NCBI RefSeq assembly: GCF_000308815.1
Contig: NZ_BAFX01000083.1
Location: forward strand, 1 to 64,000
Length of the DNA stretch: 64,000 nt
Direction: 5' to 3'
Origin: Nocardia concava NBRC 100430
GTDB lineage: Bacteria > Actinomycetota > Actinomycetes > Mycobacteriales > Mycobacteriaceae
Below the pieces are notes generated by a model. It had not been told where the DNA came from. It worked only from the letters and a program-made list of their open reading frames with translations, and searched no databases. The translations under genes and the position numbers were made by a program. Below are positions 41,015 to 51,238 of the stretch, piece by piece. Positions within the stretch are counted from its first letter, which is position 1, and each line of letters starts with the position of its first letter.

Positions 41015-42148
41015 TCAGCAGTCGCAGCAGGATTCCTCACAGCAGCAACAGGACTCCTCGCAACAGCAGCATCCTTCACCGCAGCAGACGCAGCCCTCAC
41101 AGCACGGGAGGCAGCAGCCGCTGCGGCGGCGCGCGGGGCCGTAATAGCCCTGGCCATACCCCGGTGGCGGACCATAGCCGTAGCCGGGCGGCGGGCCCCA
41201 CGGGTCGGGGCCGCGACGACGCCAGCGACTCATGGGCGCTACGACGGAGCCGGGATTCGGCGCGGTGGCGGCGCCGTGGGTGGTGCAGGCCGGTCCGTGA
41301 CCGCCGAAGGTCCGGGTCACCGAACGACCCAGTTCATGCGTCAGGAGTTTGTGGATCAGCCGCTTGTCGGTGAATTCCACCTCGGCCAACGCCAATTCGA
41401 TGCCGAGTAGCGCGTCCGTGCACAGCCGGTGCGCCTCGGCTACGTCGGTTCCCGTGGCGGCCAGTGGATTCCATTTGCCTTGCGCGAGATCCTCGCCCAG
41501 ATCCTCGACCGCGTCCACGAGATGCGCTATGCGCCCGAACAATCGGCCCACCTCGATCAGCGCCGCCTGATTGCCCGGCTTGCCCGCCAGGATGGCGGTG
41601 TGGCCGAAAGCGGCCGCGGTGGCAGTCTCGGTGGGCTCGGTGACCTCGAGCAGTGGGGTGCCGACCACGGCCGCGGACTCGATCTCCGTTTGGCGATCCA
41701 CCGCCGTCACCAGCACGCCGGTGTCGAAACCGAGCCCGGCCCCGGTGGATTCGCCCTGCCTGGCCCAGCGCCGGGCCAGCGCGCGGGCGGCGGGCCGGAA
41801 TCCAGCCGTACCCGCGACGCCGTCGTGATCGTCCACATGGTCGCGCACCTTGGCGGCGGCCAGCACCAGCGAAACGGTGGCGGCCAGCCGCACGCAGTCC
41901 CCGGTGGCGACGTCGGCGCGCTTCATGCCGCGCAGCGGGCAGGGCCCGGCGACGCGGCGGGTGGGCGACGCCGTGGACTGCGCCTCCACCAGGGCCGAAA
42001 TGATCAGCCCGTCGTAATTGGTTGCCAGGCGGGCGCTCTGGCCGTGATCGTCACGCAGTGCGAGGCACAGCCCGCACAGTTGCGCCAGCCAAGCCCGCCC
42101 GAGTTCCTCGCCCAGCCGATGACGGCAGGGCCGGATGATGCCGAACAC
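41015..42148 (-). CDS. DUF5685 protein with cysteine-rich tail
   Basis: A 377-residue protein. The DUF5685 part (residues 1-300) begins with CRH and CGLC motifs (MFGIIRPCRHRLG, QLCGLCLALRDDHGQ) and further conserved Cys and His residues. A Gly/Pro/Tyr-rich linker (about 315-345) leads to a C-terminal tail in which 18 of the last 33 residues are Cys, in CC and CCCC runs. Such tails suggest metal binding or packing of a metal centre, or thioether or disulfide networks. Function unknown. The start is GTG, with TAACGT 7 nt upstream, so leaderless. Confidence 0.75.
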   Translation of the reverse strand: MFGIIRPCRHRLGEELGRAWLAQLCGLCLALRDDHGQSARLATNYDGLIISALVEAQSTASPTRRVAGPCPLRGMKRADVATGDCVRLAATVSLVLAAAKVRDHVDDHDGVAGTAGFRPAARALARRWARQGESTGAGLGFDTGVLVTAVDRQTEIESAAVVGTPLLEVTEPTETATAAAFGHTAILAGKPGNQAALIEVGRLFGRIAHLVDAVEDLGEDLAQGKWNPLAATGTDVAEAHRLCTDALLGIELALAEVEFTDKRLIHKLLTHELGRSVTRTFGGHGPACTTHGAATAPNPGSVVAPMSRWRRRGPDPWGPPPGYGYGPPPGYGQGYYGPARRRSGCCLPCCEGCVCCGEGCCCCEESCCCCEESCCDC

Positions 42149-42155
42149 CCTATCG

Positions 42156-42161
42156 ACGTTA
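42156..42161 (-). promoter_or_regulatory. -10 element of leaderless DUF5685 gene
   Basis: TAACGT on the minus strand ends 7 nt before the GTG at 42148. Confidence 0.45.
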
Positions 42162-42268
42162 ACCTCTGTTTCGGGATTCGGCTCGTGGAATCGCGATCAG
42201 GGATTCTGGACGGTGTAGATCGAATTCTGTTGCGCGCCAACACCATCACAAGGCTCGGCAAAGACTCT

Positions 42269-43123
42269 CTAATGCCCGGCCAGCGCCGCGAACTCCTCGG
42301 CCAGCGGAACCGGACGGTCGGCCGACCACGCCAGGCTCACCTCGTTCGGCGCGATATCGGGCACCGGGACGTACGCGATGTCCGGTCGGGTGTAGAAGGT
42401 CATGACCGACAGCGGCAGAAAGATGATGCCGTGGCCCGCCGCCACGTGTTCGAGCTTCTCCTCGACGCTGCGGAAGACCGGGACGCCGGGGCGGTCGGTG
42501 CGCAATTCGGTTGCCAGTGCGCGCCATTCGGGGATCAGGTCGGGATCCTGCAGCAGGTGTTCGTCCGCGAGGTCGGCGACGGCCAGCATCTCCTTGCCGG
42601 CCAGCGGATGGCCGGCGGGTAGCACTACCACGCGGGGCTCGGTGTAGAGGGGTCGAATGGTGAGTCCGCGCGGATCGACCGGCAGGCGCACCATGCTGAC
42701 ATCGACGCGGCCGTCATGAATCACCTCGACCTGGTCGAACCAGTCGGTGCGCACGAGTTCGACCTCGAGTCCGGGATGCCGGTCGGTGAGCGCGCGCACG
42801 GCCGTGGTCACGATGAGGCCGGGCATGAAGCCGACGGTGAAGGTATCGGCCCCCTTATCAGCGCGAATCACCCTGCGCCGCAATGCTTCCGCCGAGGCAA
42901 GCAGCGGTTTGGCGTCGGCCAGCAGCTGCTCCCCCGCGGCCGTCAACGCCGTCCCGCGCCGATCCCGCGCGAAAAGCCGCGCCCCCAACTCCTCCTCGAG
43001 CGCGCGAATCTGCCGCGACAGCACCGGCTGCGCGATGAACAGCTGTTCAGCGGCGCGGCCGAAGTGCAGGTGTTCGGCCACCGCCACGAAGTAGCGCAGC
43101 TTGCGCAGATCGACATCGCTCAT
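42269..43123 (-). CDS. LysR-family transcriptional regulator
   Basis: A 284-residue LysR regulator. N-terminal HTH (LRYFVAVAEHLHFGRAAEQLFIAQPVLSRQIRALEEELGARLF), dimer helix, and a substrate-binding domain from about residue 92. It is divergent from the SDR gene at 43233 over 109 bp, the usual arrangement for control of that gene. Confidence 0.92.
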   Translation of the reverse strand: MSDVDLRKLRYFVAVAEHLHFGRAAEQLFIAQPVLSRQIRALEEELGARLFARDRRGTALTAAGEQLLADAKPLLASAEALRRRVIRADKGADTFTVGFMPGLIVTTAVRALTDRHPGLEVELVRTDWFDQVEVIHDGRVDVSMVRLPVDPRGLTIRPLYTEPRVVVLPAGHPLAGKEMLAVADLADEHLLQDPDLIPEWRALATELRTDRPGVPVFRSVEEKLEHVAAGHGIIFLPLSVMTFYTRPDIAYVPVPDIAPNEVSLAWSADRPVPLAEEFAALAGH

Positions 43124-43232
43124 GATGCCTTCAGGGTATTACAGGCGGCGGTATAGGTCTTGGACCAGCGGCGGCCGCGGAACCGAAGGTGGAGAGGCAC
43201 ACACGAACAGCAGTTCCCCGAAAGGAAATCCG

Positions 43233-43949
43233 ATGTCTCTCGACGGACAGCACGTCGTCATCCTGGGCGGCACCTCCGGAATCGGCTATGCCGTGGCCGC
43301 GGCGACCGCCGCGCGGGGCGCGAAGGTCACCGTCGCCTCCAGCCGCCAGGAGAATGTCGATCGCGCGGTGGCCGAACTCCCGACCGGCGTGACCGGTGTG
43401 GTCGCGGATCTCGCCGACGCCAACCGGATTCGCACGCTCTTCGACGAGCTGGGCAGCTTCGACCACCTCGTCTACACCGCCGGTGAGCCCCTATTGCTCT
43501 CCCCCGTGGCCGAGCTGGATATCGACGCGGCCCGGAAGTTCTTCGAGCTGCGCTACTTCAGCGTGCTGACGGCCGTACAGGCGGCCGCACCGCACCTGCG
43601 GGCGGACGGGTCGATCACCCTGACCACCGGTACCGCCGGGCCGCGACCCGTGCCCGGATCGTCGGTCACCTCCAGCGTCTGCGGCGCGGTCGAGGCCCTG
43701 ACCCGCGCACTGGCGGTCGAGCTCGCCCCGACCCGGGTCAACGCGGTCATGCCCGGCGTGGTGCGCTCTCCGCTGTGGAACTTCCCCGAGGACCTGCGCG
43801 AGCAGTTCTACGCCGACACCGCGGCCAACACCCCGCTGCGGCGCATCGCCGAAGTCGACGACATCGCACAGGCCTTCGTCTTCTTCCTGACCCAGCCCCA
43901 CGCCACCGCCACCATCCTTCCCTTGGATGGCGGCGCAGTCCTCGCCTGA
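43233..43949 (+). CDS. atypical short-chain dehydrogenase lacking the YxxxK pair
   Basis: A 238-residue SDR-fold protein with a good nucleotide-binding motif (GGTSGIG at about 11-17) and the C-terminal LPLDGGAVLA. In the active-site region, where YxxxK is expected before AVEAL, the sequence is SSVTSSVCGAVEAL, so both Tyr and Lys are replaced. It is either a non-catalytic NAD(P)-binding protein or uses other residues. ATG 43233 follows AAAGGAA. Probable target of the divergent LysR regulator. Confidence 0.85.
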   Translation: MSLDGQHVVILGGTSGIGYAVAAATAARGAKVTVASSRQENVDRAVAELPTGVTGVVADLADANRIRTLFDELGSFDHLVYTAGEPLLLSPVAELDIDAARKFFELRYFSVLTAVQAAAPHLRADGSITLTTGTAGPRPVPGSSVTSSVCGAVEALTRALAVELAPTRVNAVMPGVVRSPLWNFPEDLREQFYADTAANTPLRRIAEVDDIAQAFVFFLTQPHATATILPLDGGAVLA

Positions 43950-44018
43950 GTTTCGTCGAGTGGCACACCAGCGCGGCATATTCGGACAAATCCCCTCGCT
44001 GGTGTGCCACTCGGCGGA

Positions 44019-45695
44019 TTACCTCGCCGCGTGGCGGGCGGCGAGGTAGGCGAAGACCAGGGCGGGGCCGATGGTCGCGCCGGGGCCGGCGTAGGTGTGG
44101 CCCATGACGGGGGCGCTGGCATTGCCCGCGGCGTACAGGCCGTCGATGGGTGAGCCGTCCTCGCGGAGGACTCGGCCGTCGACGTCGGTCACCAGGCCAC
44201 CCTTGGTGCCGAGGTCGCCGGGGACCAGTTTGGCCGCGTAGAACGGGCCGGTCTCCAGCGCACCGAGATTCGGGTTGGGGTGCTGGCGCGGGTCGCCGTA
44301 GTAGTTGTCGTAGGCGCTGTCGCCGCGACCGAAGTCGGGATCCATACCCGCGGTGGCGAATTCGTTGAATCGGGTCACGGTCGCCTGGAGTTTCTCGACC
44401 GGGAGACCGATCTTCTCCGCGAGTTCGGGCAGGGAGTCGGCTCGGGTGAGCGCGCCGGACTTGAACCACCGGCCCGGCAGCGCCTGTCGCGGCGGCACGC
44501 CCGCGAACTGGTAGCGGTTGCGGTAGCGCTGGTCGAAAATCAGCCAGGCGGGCAGGTTTTCGGCCGGGCCCTCGCCCTGGCCGTTGTCGCCGCCGTACAT
44601 GCGGTGGGTGGCCTCGACGTAGGGCAAGCACTCGTTCATGAACCGCTCGGCGCGGTCGTTGACGACCAGGCTGCCCGGCAGGTTGCGTTCAGCCAGGCAG
44701 AACCAGGCCTCACGGGGCAGCGGGATCGACGGACCCCACCAGGCGTCGTCCATGAATTCGACCGCGCCGCCGACGGATTGGCCCGCCCGGATGCCGTCGC
44801 CGGTATTGGCGGCCGCACCGACGGTCCAGTCGGTGCCGATGGGGTCGCGCTGGTACTGCTTGCGCATCACCTCGTTGTGCTCGAAGCCGCCCGCCGCGAT
44901 GACCACGCCGCGCCGGGCCGTGAGCACCTGCTCGCGGCCGTCACGCAGCACCACCGCGCCGGTCACCCGGCCGTCCTCGGTGGTCAGCTCGAGCAGCGGA
45001 GTGTCCAGCCACAGCGGCACATTCGCCTGGATCAGGCCCGCGCGCAGCATGGCGGAGAAGGCTTGGCCACGGGCGAGAATCCGCCGCCGCAGGACCGTCG
45101 CGGCCAGCCAGCGCCCGGCGATACCCATGGCGGTGAGCGGACTGCGGGGGTTGCGCAGGCCGAGATGCAGCTGACGGAACTCCGCCTGCGTCACAACGAC
45201 ATTCTTGGGAGCCTTCGCGTAATCCGGTTCCAGCGTGGCCAATTCGGCGCCGAGCGCCTTGGCGTTGTAGGGCGCCGGTTCCACGGACCGACCGTGCGAG
45301 CGACCGCCGGGAGCTTCCGGATAGTAGTCGGAATAGCCTGGCACCCAGCGCATCCGCAGCGGCGAGTGCGCGGCCAGGAACTCGAACGCCTCCGGCCCGC
45401 GATCGAGATAGGTGTCGATCCGTACCGGATCCACCCCCGCCCCGATGATCTCCTTCAGATAGGTGCGCGCGGCCTCCAGGTCATCGGCGGGCGCTTCCCG
45501 GCGCAGCACCGAGTTCCCCGGAATCCACACGCCGCCACCGGATCTGGCCGTGGACCCGCCCCAGTGCCGCGCCTTCTCGACGATGACCGCCGACAGTCCG
45601 TGCTTGGCCGCGGTGAGCGCCGCGGCCATGCCCGCCGCCCCCGACCCCACCACGATCAGATCGAACGTCCCGGCAGTTTCCCTGTCGTCCTGCAT
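44019..45695 (-). CDS. kstD: 3-ketosteroid 1-dehydrogenase-like flavoprotein
   Basis: A 558-residue FAD enzyme that introduces the delta-1 double bond in 3-ketosteroids, a key step in sterol-ring opening. FAD motif VVGSGAAGMAAA at 15-26, GGSTARSGGGVWIPGN, and the C-terminal active-site region YAAGNASAPVMGHTYAGPGATIGPALVF with the Tyr and Gly of KstD. Length agrees with the mycobacterial enzyme. ATG 45695 follows AGAGGAAAC. It lies 64 bp downstream of a TetR-type gene. A related fumarate-reductase-type steroid dehydrogenase cannot be excluded. Confidence 0.85.
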   Translation of the reverse strand: MQDDRETAGTFDLIVVGSGAAGMAAALTAAKHGLSAVIVEKARHWGGSTARSGGGVWIPGNSVLRREAPADDLEAARTYLKEIIGAGVDPVRIDTYLDRGPEAFEFLAAHSPLRMRWVPGYSDYYPEAPGGRSHGRSVEPAPYNAKALGAELATLEPDYAKAPKNVVVTQAEFRQLHLGLRNPRSPLTAMGIAGRWLAATVLRRRILARGQAFSAMLRAGLIQANVPLWLDTPLLELTTEDGRVTGAVVLRDGREQVLTARRGVVIAAGGFEHNEVMRKQYQRDPIGTDWTVGAAANTGDGIRAGQSVGGAVEFMDDAWWGPSIPLPREAWFCLAERNLPGSLVVNDRAERFMNECLPYVEATHRMYGGDNGQGEGPAENLPAWLIFDQRYRNRYQFAGVPPRQALPGRWFKSGALTRADSLPELAEKIGLPVEKLQATVTRFNEFATAGMDPDFGRGDSAYDNYYGDPRQHPNPNLGALETGPFYAAKLVPGDLGTKGGLVTDVDGRVLREDGSPIDGLYAAGNASAPVMGHTYAGPGATIGPALVFAYLAARHAAR

Positions 45696-45759
45696 GTTTC
45701 CTCTATCTTCGTGTTCTGTTGTCTCGGCCCGCGCACAGCTGTATCGACCCGAGCAGGGC

Positions 45760-46353
45760 TCAGCCGTCCACGCGCCAGCGTTCGCCGACCACGGCGTCGA
45801 GGGCACCCTCCACGCACACCGCCAGCGACATCTCCGGATGCCCGGAAGCCCGAAGCCATTGCAGGTAACCGAATTCCGCCGCCGCGAGCATGAGGTGTAC
45901 CAGCAAACCCGGAGTGCTGTCCTCCCGGGAATCCCGCCCCATTCGCTCCCCGACCAGCTCAACGAGCCGGGCCCGATGTTCCTCGGTGATCAACGCCACC
46001 CGCTCCAGCAGATGCGGCGCGGTCCGGAACGCGGCGCGCCAGTGCTCCAGCTCCACCGCCGCCAGCGCCGTCGACCGCGCCAGAATCGACTGTGCGAGCG
46101 CCACATCGGCGGGTTCGTCCGCCGCGCGCTCCTCGAGCAGCGCCACGATCCCGGCCCCGCCCTCGCGCACCGGATCCAGCAGCAGATCGTCCTTGCTGCG
46201 CACGTGCCGGAAGTACGTGCTGGCCGACACCCCGGCCGCCGCGGCGATCTCCTCGGTCGTCACCTCCGCGAACCCCTTGGCCGCGAACAGTTCGTAAGCC
46301 GCCCGCTGGATTTCGTCGCGCACCTGTCGGCGCTGCCGCTCCCGCAATGACAT
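45760..46353 (-). CDS. TetR-family regulator upstream of kstD
   Basis: A 197-residue TetR protein: HTH FAAKGFAEVTTEEIAAAAGVSASTYFRHV at about 25-60, helical ligand domain after. ATG 46353 (MSLRERQRR) is chosen because GGAGG precedes it. Probably one transcript with the kstD-like gene and divergent from the FAD monooxygenase at 46510. Two ACTGTCA direct copies near 46394 and 46414 are possible operator parts. Not obviously KstR itself. Confidence 0.85.
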   Translation of the reverse strand: MSLRERQRRQVRDEIQRAAYELFAAKGFAEVTTEEIAAAAGVSASTYFRHVRSKDDLLLDPVREGGAGIVALLEERAADEPADVALAQSILARSTALAAVELEHWRAAFRTAPHLLERVALITEEHRARLVELVGERMGRDSREDSTPGLLVHLMLAAAEFGYLQWLRASGHPEMSLAVCVEGALDAVVGERWRVDG

Positions 46354-46509
46354 TCGGCCTCCTTCAGTCATTGCGAGTATCTGCCGACATGAGAGTTACT
46401 GTCAACAAGGAATCCACTGTCACCTGAAGCCGATCGGCCGCGCAACGTCCCAGCACTCACCATCATGGGAATCGGCTATGGATGGCGGGCACGGCGAGGA
46501 GGGTTCGAC

Positions 46510-47529
46510 TTGGTCACGATCATCGGGGGCGGCATTGCCGGATCAGCACTGGCGGGTGCGCTCGCCAGAGCGGGCACTGCGGTCACCCTTTGCGAACAGC
46601 AGCCGAAAAACCCAGGTGGCGGCGCTTTCCTGTTCATCGACGGCCGCGGCCACGAGGCACTCGCGGGCCTGGGCGTCGACGAGGCGACCCTGCACGCCGG
46701 GTCCTATCCCCTCACCGGCGGCCTCGAATACACCGACAGCGCGGGCCACCACGGCGAAACCCCGGGCCGGGGTCATCGATTCTGGTTGCGCCGCAACTTG
46801 ATGGCGATCTTGATGGACTTCGTCACCACCTCCGACGCCGAAACCCGTTTCGGCACACCGGTCACCGACCTCACCGCGATCGACGACGAGCTGATCATCG
46901 CCGCCGACGGCATCGACTCACGCATCCGCGCCCGGCTCGAACCCGACCGCACCCCGCTCTACGCGGGCGACGTGGTCCTGTACGGCATGACCACCGAACC
47001 CCTGAACCTGCCGACGACCCCCGCCACCCTGCACTTCTTCGCCGAATTATCCCCCGCCGGAAACGTTTCCAGCACCCTCGGCCATATCTGGCGGCCCGGC
47101 GACCCGGCCGCGCTCTGGTTCCTGCGACTCCCCCGGCCGCCGCTGCCCGGCACCGACGACCTCGGCCTGCAACCGATCGCCGACTGGGCCGACAAGATTC
47201 GTGCCGCCACCCCGACCACCCGCTCGATCGTCGAAACGTTCCTCGAGACCACCGAATCGGTGCACGTGAGCAATGCCCGCAATGTCCCGCTCGACGTCGC
47301 TGCGCCCCCGAACGATTCCGTCCTGCTCATCGGCGACGCCGACCACGCCATCACCCCGGCGGCCGGTGTCGGCGCCCGCGAGGCCCTCGAAGACGCGCAC
47401 GCCGTCTACCGGGCCCTCACCTCGAACACCTCCCCCGCCGCCGCCATGGCCGAGCGCCGTCGTCGAATCCTCGACGACCGCGCCCAGGCCGCGGGCGCCC
47501 GCCGCTCGGTACGCCGCACCGGCACATAG
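46510..47529 (+). CDS. FAD-dependent monooxygenase (PHBH-type)
   Basis: A 339-residue class A flavin monooxygenase. N-terminal FAD motif IIGGGIAGSALAGALARAG, middle IIAADGIDSRIR (DG motif), and GDADHAITPAAGVGAREALEDA (GD motif). It hydroxylates an unknown aromatic or lipid substrate with NAD(P)H. The TTG start at 46510 is chosen because GGAGGG lies 6 nt before and it begins the FAD-binding strand; ATG 46465 would add 15 residues. Divergent from the TetR/kstD pair. Confidence 0.8.
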   Translation: MVTIIGGGIAGSALAGALARAGTAVTLCEQQPKNPGGGAFLFIDGRGHEALAGLGVDEATLHAGSYPLTGGLEYTDSAGHHGETPGRGHRFWLRRNLMAILMDFVTTSDAETRFGTPVTDLTAIDDELIIAADGIDSRIRARLEPDRTPLYAGDVVLYGMTTEPLNLPTTPATLHFFAELSPAGNVSSTLGHIWRPGDPAALWFLRLPRPPLPGTDDLGLQPIADWADKIRAATPTTRSIVETFLETTESVHVSNARNVPLDVAAPPNDSVLLIGDADHAITPAAGVGAREALEDAHAVYRALTSNTSPAAAMAERRRRILDDRAQAAGARRSVRRTGT

Positions 47530-47558
47530 CCTTTCGGCCCGGTGCGGCGCGATCCGGC

Positions 47559-47981
47559 CTACGCCCGGCGCAGCGCCAGCACCGGGATGGTGCGAATCCC
47601 CGCGGTCTTCTCGGCATAGCCCGCGAAGCCCGGGTACCGGCTGGCCTGAACGTCATAGATCCGGTCGCGATCGGCCCCGGTCACCTCGGAGACCTGAACC
47701 GGAAACGTCTCGGTCCCGACCTCGACGTCGGCCTTCCCAGCATCGATGAGGTTGTAATACCAGGCCGGATTCTTCGGCGCCCCCGCCGCCGACGCGAAGA
47801 TGTACATCACCTTCGGATCCTGCTCATCGGCCTGATACATCAGCGGCGTCACCCCTTCCTTCCCCGACTTCCGCCCGCGATGGTGCACCAGGATCATGGG
47901 CGCCCCCTCGAAAGGACCGCCCACCCGCCCTTCATTGGCCCGGAACTCATTGATGATTTGGGTATTCCAGTCATCGCTCAT
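47559..47981 (-). CDS. Ddn-like F420-dependent nitroreductase family protein
   Basis: A 140-residue protein of the deazaflavin (F420H2)-dependent reductase family, related to mycobacterial Ddn/FDORs. Start MSDDWNTQIINEFRANEGRVGG, MILVHHRGRKSGKEGVTPL, and NPAWYYNLIDAGKADVEVG are typical. It reduces quinones or nitro compounds using F420H2. ATG 47981 gives the family start; an in-frame ATG three codons earlier is possible. Neither has a clear ribosome binding site. Confidence 0.88.
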   Translation of the reverse strand: MSDDWNTQIINEFRANEGRVGGPFEGAPMILVHHRGRKSGKEGVTPLMYQADEQDPKVMYIFASAAGAPKNPAWYYNLIDAGKADVEVGTETFPVQVSEVTGADRDRIYDVQASRYPGFAGYAEKTAGIRTIPVLALRRA

Positions 47982-47997
47982 GATCGTCATTCTGCCG

Positions 47998-48034
47998 AAA
48001 AGGGCCGGGCATCCATGGGATGCCCGGCCCTTTC
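47998..48034 (-). terminator. strong hairpin terminator of gap-pgk-tpiA
   Basis: A perfect 14-bp stem (AGGGCCGGGCATCC and its complement) with a 3-nt loop at 48001-48031. It is followed on the minus strand by TTTT, 42 bp past the tpiA stop. Its AAA/TTT flanks allow bidirectional use. Confidence 0.85.
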
Positions 48035-48075
48035 GAGAGCGGAAAGATACCGGTCGTTACGGCAGATGCCGGTGG

Positions 48076-48861
48076 TTACGGCAGCGGGCCGCCCGCGGCA
48101 ATCGCCGAGAGGGTGGCGAACTCGTCGCCCTTCAGCGAGGCACCGCCCACCAGAGCGCCGTCGATATCGGTCTGACCGACCAGTTCGCCGACGTTCTTGG
48201 CGTTGACCGAGCCGCCGTAGAGGACGCGGACGCCCGCGGCCACTTCGGGATTCGCCAGTTCGGCGAGTTCCTTGCGGATGGCGCCGCAGACTTCCTGGGC
48301 GTCGGCCGGAGTGGCGACCTTGCCGGTGCCGATGGCCCAGACCGGCTCGTAGGCGATGACGACCTTGGAGATCTCCTCGGCGGTCAGGCCCTTGAGCGAA
48401 CCGCGCAGCTGCTCGAGGTTGTAGGCCACGTGGGTCTTGGTCTCGCGCACGCCCAGGCCCTCACCGATGCAGACGATCGGGGTGATGCCGTACTTGAGCG
48501 CCTGCTTGGTCTTCGCCAGCACCGTGGCGTCGTCCTCGTTGTGGTACTGACGCCGCTCGGAGTGGCCGACCACGACGAACGAGCAGCCCAGCTTCGCGAG
48601 CATGGAACCGCTGATCTCGCCGGTGTAGGCGCCCTCGTCGTGGGTCGACACGTCCTGGGCACCGTAGGTGATCAGGAGACGGTCACCCTCGACCAGCGTC
48701 TGCACGCTGCGCAGGTCCACGAACGGCGGGATCACCGTGACGTCGACCTTGTCGAAGTACTTCTCCGGCAACGCGAACGCGATCTTCTGCACCAGAGCGA
48801 TGGCCTCGAGGTGATTGAGGTTCATCTTCCAGTTGCCGGCGATCAAAGGCTTACGTGCCAT
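48076..48861 (-). CDS. tpiA: triosephosphate isomerase
   Basis: Interconverts dihydroxyacetone phosphate and glyceraldehyde-3-phosphate. The 261-residue TIM barrel has the catalytic Lys in GNWKMN, His in VVGHSERR, Glu in AYEPVWAIGTG and the phosphate loop YGGSVN. It starts 3 bp after the pgk stop, third in the gap-pgk-tpiA operon. Confidence 0.98.
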   Translation of the reverse strand: MARKPLIAGNWKMNLNHLEAIALVQKIAFALPEKYFDKVDVTVIPPFVDLRSVQTLVEGDRLLITYGAQDVSTHDEGAYTGEISGSMLAKLGCSFVVVGHSERRQYHNEDDATVLAKTKQALKYGITPIVCIGEGLGVRETKTHVAYNLEQLRGSLKGLTAEEISKVVIAYEPVWAIGTGKVATPADAQEVCGAIRKELAELANPEVAAGVRVLYGGSVNAKNVGELVGQTDIDGALVGGASLKGDEFATLSAIAAGGPLP

Positions 48862-48864
48862 GGT

Positions 48865-50091
48865 TCAGTCCTCCGCTGTGTCTTCTTCAAGCACGGCGAG
48901 GCCGGGAAGTTCCTTGCCCTCCAGGTATTCCAGCGACGCGCCGCCACCGGTGGAGATGTGCGAGAAACCGTCGTCGGGCAGGCCGAGGGTGCGCACGGCC
49001 GCGGCCGAGTCGCCGCCGCCGACCACCGTGAACGCGCCCTTGGACGTGGCGACCGCGATCGCCTCGGCGACACCGCGGGTGCCGGCCGAGAACTTCTCGA
49101 ACTCGAACACGCCCATCGGGCCGTTCCAGAACACCGTCTTGGCCTCGGTCAGCAGCGCCGCGAAGCGCTTGGTCGACTCGGGACCGATGTCCAGGCCCAT
49201 CCAGCCGTCGGGAATCTCGTTGGCCGCCACGGCCTTCGAGTCCGCGTCGGCGGCGAACTTGTCCGCGACGATGATGTCCACCGGCAGGTGGATGACGTCG
49301 GCGTACTTGTCCAGCAGCCCCTTGCAGGTCTCGATCATCTCCTCCTGCAGCAGCGAGGTGCCCACCGAAAGGCCCTGTGCCGCAAGGAAGGTGAAGCACA
49401 TGCCGCCACCGATGACCAGGGTGTCGACCTTGGGCGCGAGCGCCTCGATGACCGCCAGCTTGTCGGAGACCTTCGAGCCGCCCAGCACGACCGCGTACGG
49501 CCGCTCGGTGTCGGTGGTGAGCTTGCGCAGCACCTCGGTCTCGGCCGCGACCAGATTGCCCGCGTAGTGCGGCAGCAGCTTGGCCACGTCGTAGACCGAC
49601 GCCTGCTTGCGGTGCACGACACCGAAGCCGTCGGACACGAAAGCGCCGTCGTCGCCGACGAGTTCGACCAGGGCCTTGGCCAGCTTGGTCCGCTCGGCGT
49701 CGTCCTTGCTGGTCTCGCGCGGATCGAAACGCACGTTCTCGACCAGCATGACGTCGCCGTCGGTCAGGCCCTCCGAGCGCGAGAGGGCGTCGTAGCCCAC
49801 CACGTCACCGGCGAGCTGGACATTGCGGCCCAGCTCCTCGGCCAGCCGCGCCGCCACGGGAGCGAGCGAGAACTTCGGGTCCGGCTCACCCTTCGGGCGG
49901 CCCAGGTGCGCGGTCACGACGACCTTGGCGCCGGCCTCGGCCAGCGCCTTGATGGTCGGCGCGGACGCGATGATGCGGCCCGGGTCGGTGATGACGCCGT
50001 TGTCGAGGGGCACATTGAGATCGGAGCGCACCAGCACGCCCCGGCCCTCGACACCCTCGTTCAGCAGATCCTGGAGAGTCTTGATCGTCAT
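48865..50091 (-). CDS. pgk: phosphoglycerate kinase
   Basis: Makes ATP from 1,3-bisphosphoglycerate. The 408-residue two-domain protein has the substrate segment VRSDLNVPL, HLGRPKGEPD, VLGGSKVSDK and the nucleotide segment GGGDSAAAV. It lies 6 bp after gap and 3 bp before tpiA in the same transcript. Confidence 0.98.
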   Translation of the reverse strand: MTIKTLQDLLNEGVEGRGVLVRSDLNVPLDNGVITDPGRIIASAPTIKALAEAGAKVVVTAHLGRPKGEPDPKFSLAPVAARLAEELGRNVQLAGDVVGYDALSRSEGLTDGDVMLVENVRFDPRETSKDDAERTKLAKALVELVGDDGAFVSDGFGVVHRKQASVYDVAKLLPHYAGNLVAAETEVLRKLTTDTERPYAVVLGGSKVSDKLAVIEALAPKVDTLVIGGGMCFTFLAAQGLSVGTSLLQEEMIETCKGLLDKYADVIHLPVDIIVADKFAADADSKAVAANEIPDGWMGLDIGPESTKRFAALLTEAKTVFWNGPMGVFEFEKFSAGTRGVAEAIAVATSKGAFTVVGGGDSAAAVRTLGLPDDGFSHISTGGGASLEYLEGKELPGLAVLEEDTAED

Positions 50092-50097
50092 CGGCGC

Positions 50098-51114
<1,017 letters not shown>

Positions 51115-51140
51115 GTTTTCGCTCCTCAGCTTTGCGGATC

Positions 51141-51180
51141 GTTTCCGTTGCGCTTCTAACACTAGACCGGTAACGGAAAC
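51141..51180. promoter_or_regulatory. inverted repeat in the gap promoter
   Basis: GTTTCCGTT (51141-51149) and AACGGAAAC (51172-51180) are perfect 9-bp arms with a 22-bp spacer containing -10-like TAGTGT/TTAGAA on the minus strand. It is placed where a sugar-responsive repressor could act. Confidence 0.5.
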
Positions 51181-51238
51181 ATCACGGACACACCCCCGCC
51201 ACGGTGAACTACGAAACGTTCACTTTCGCCACAGACGC

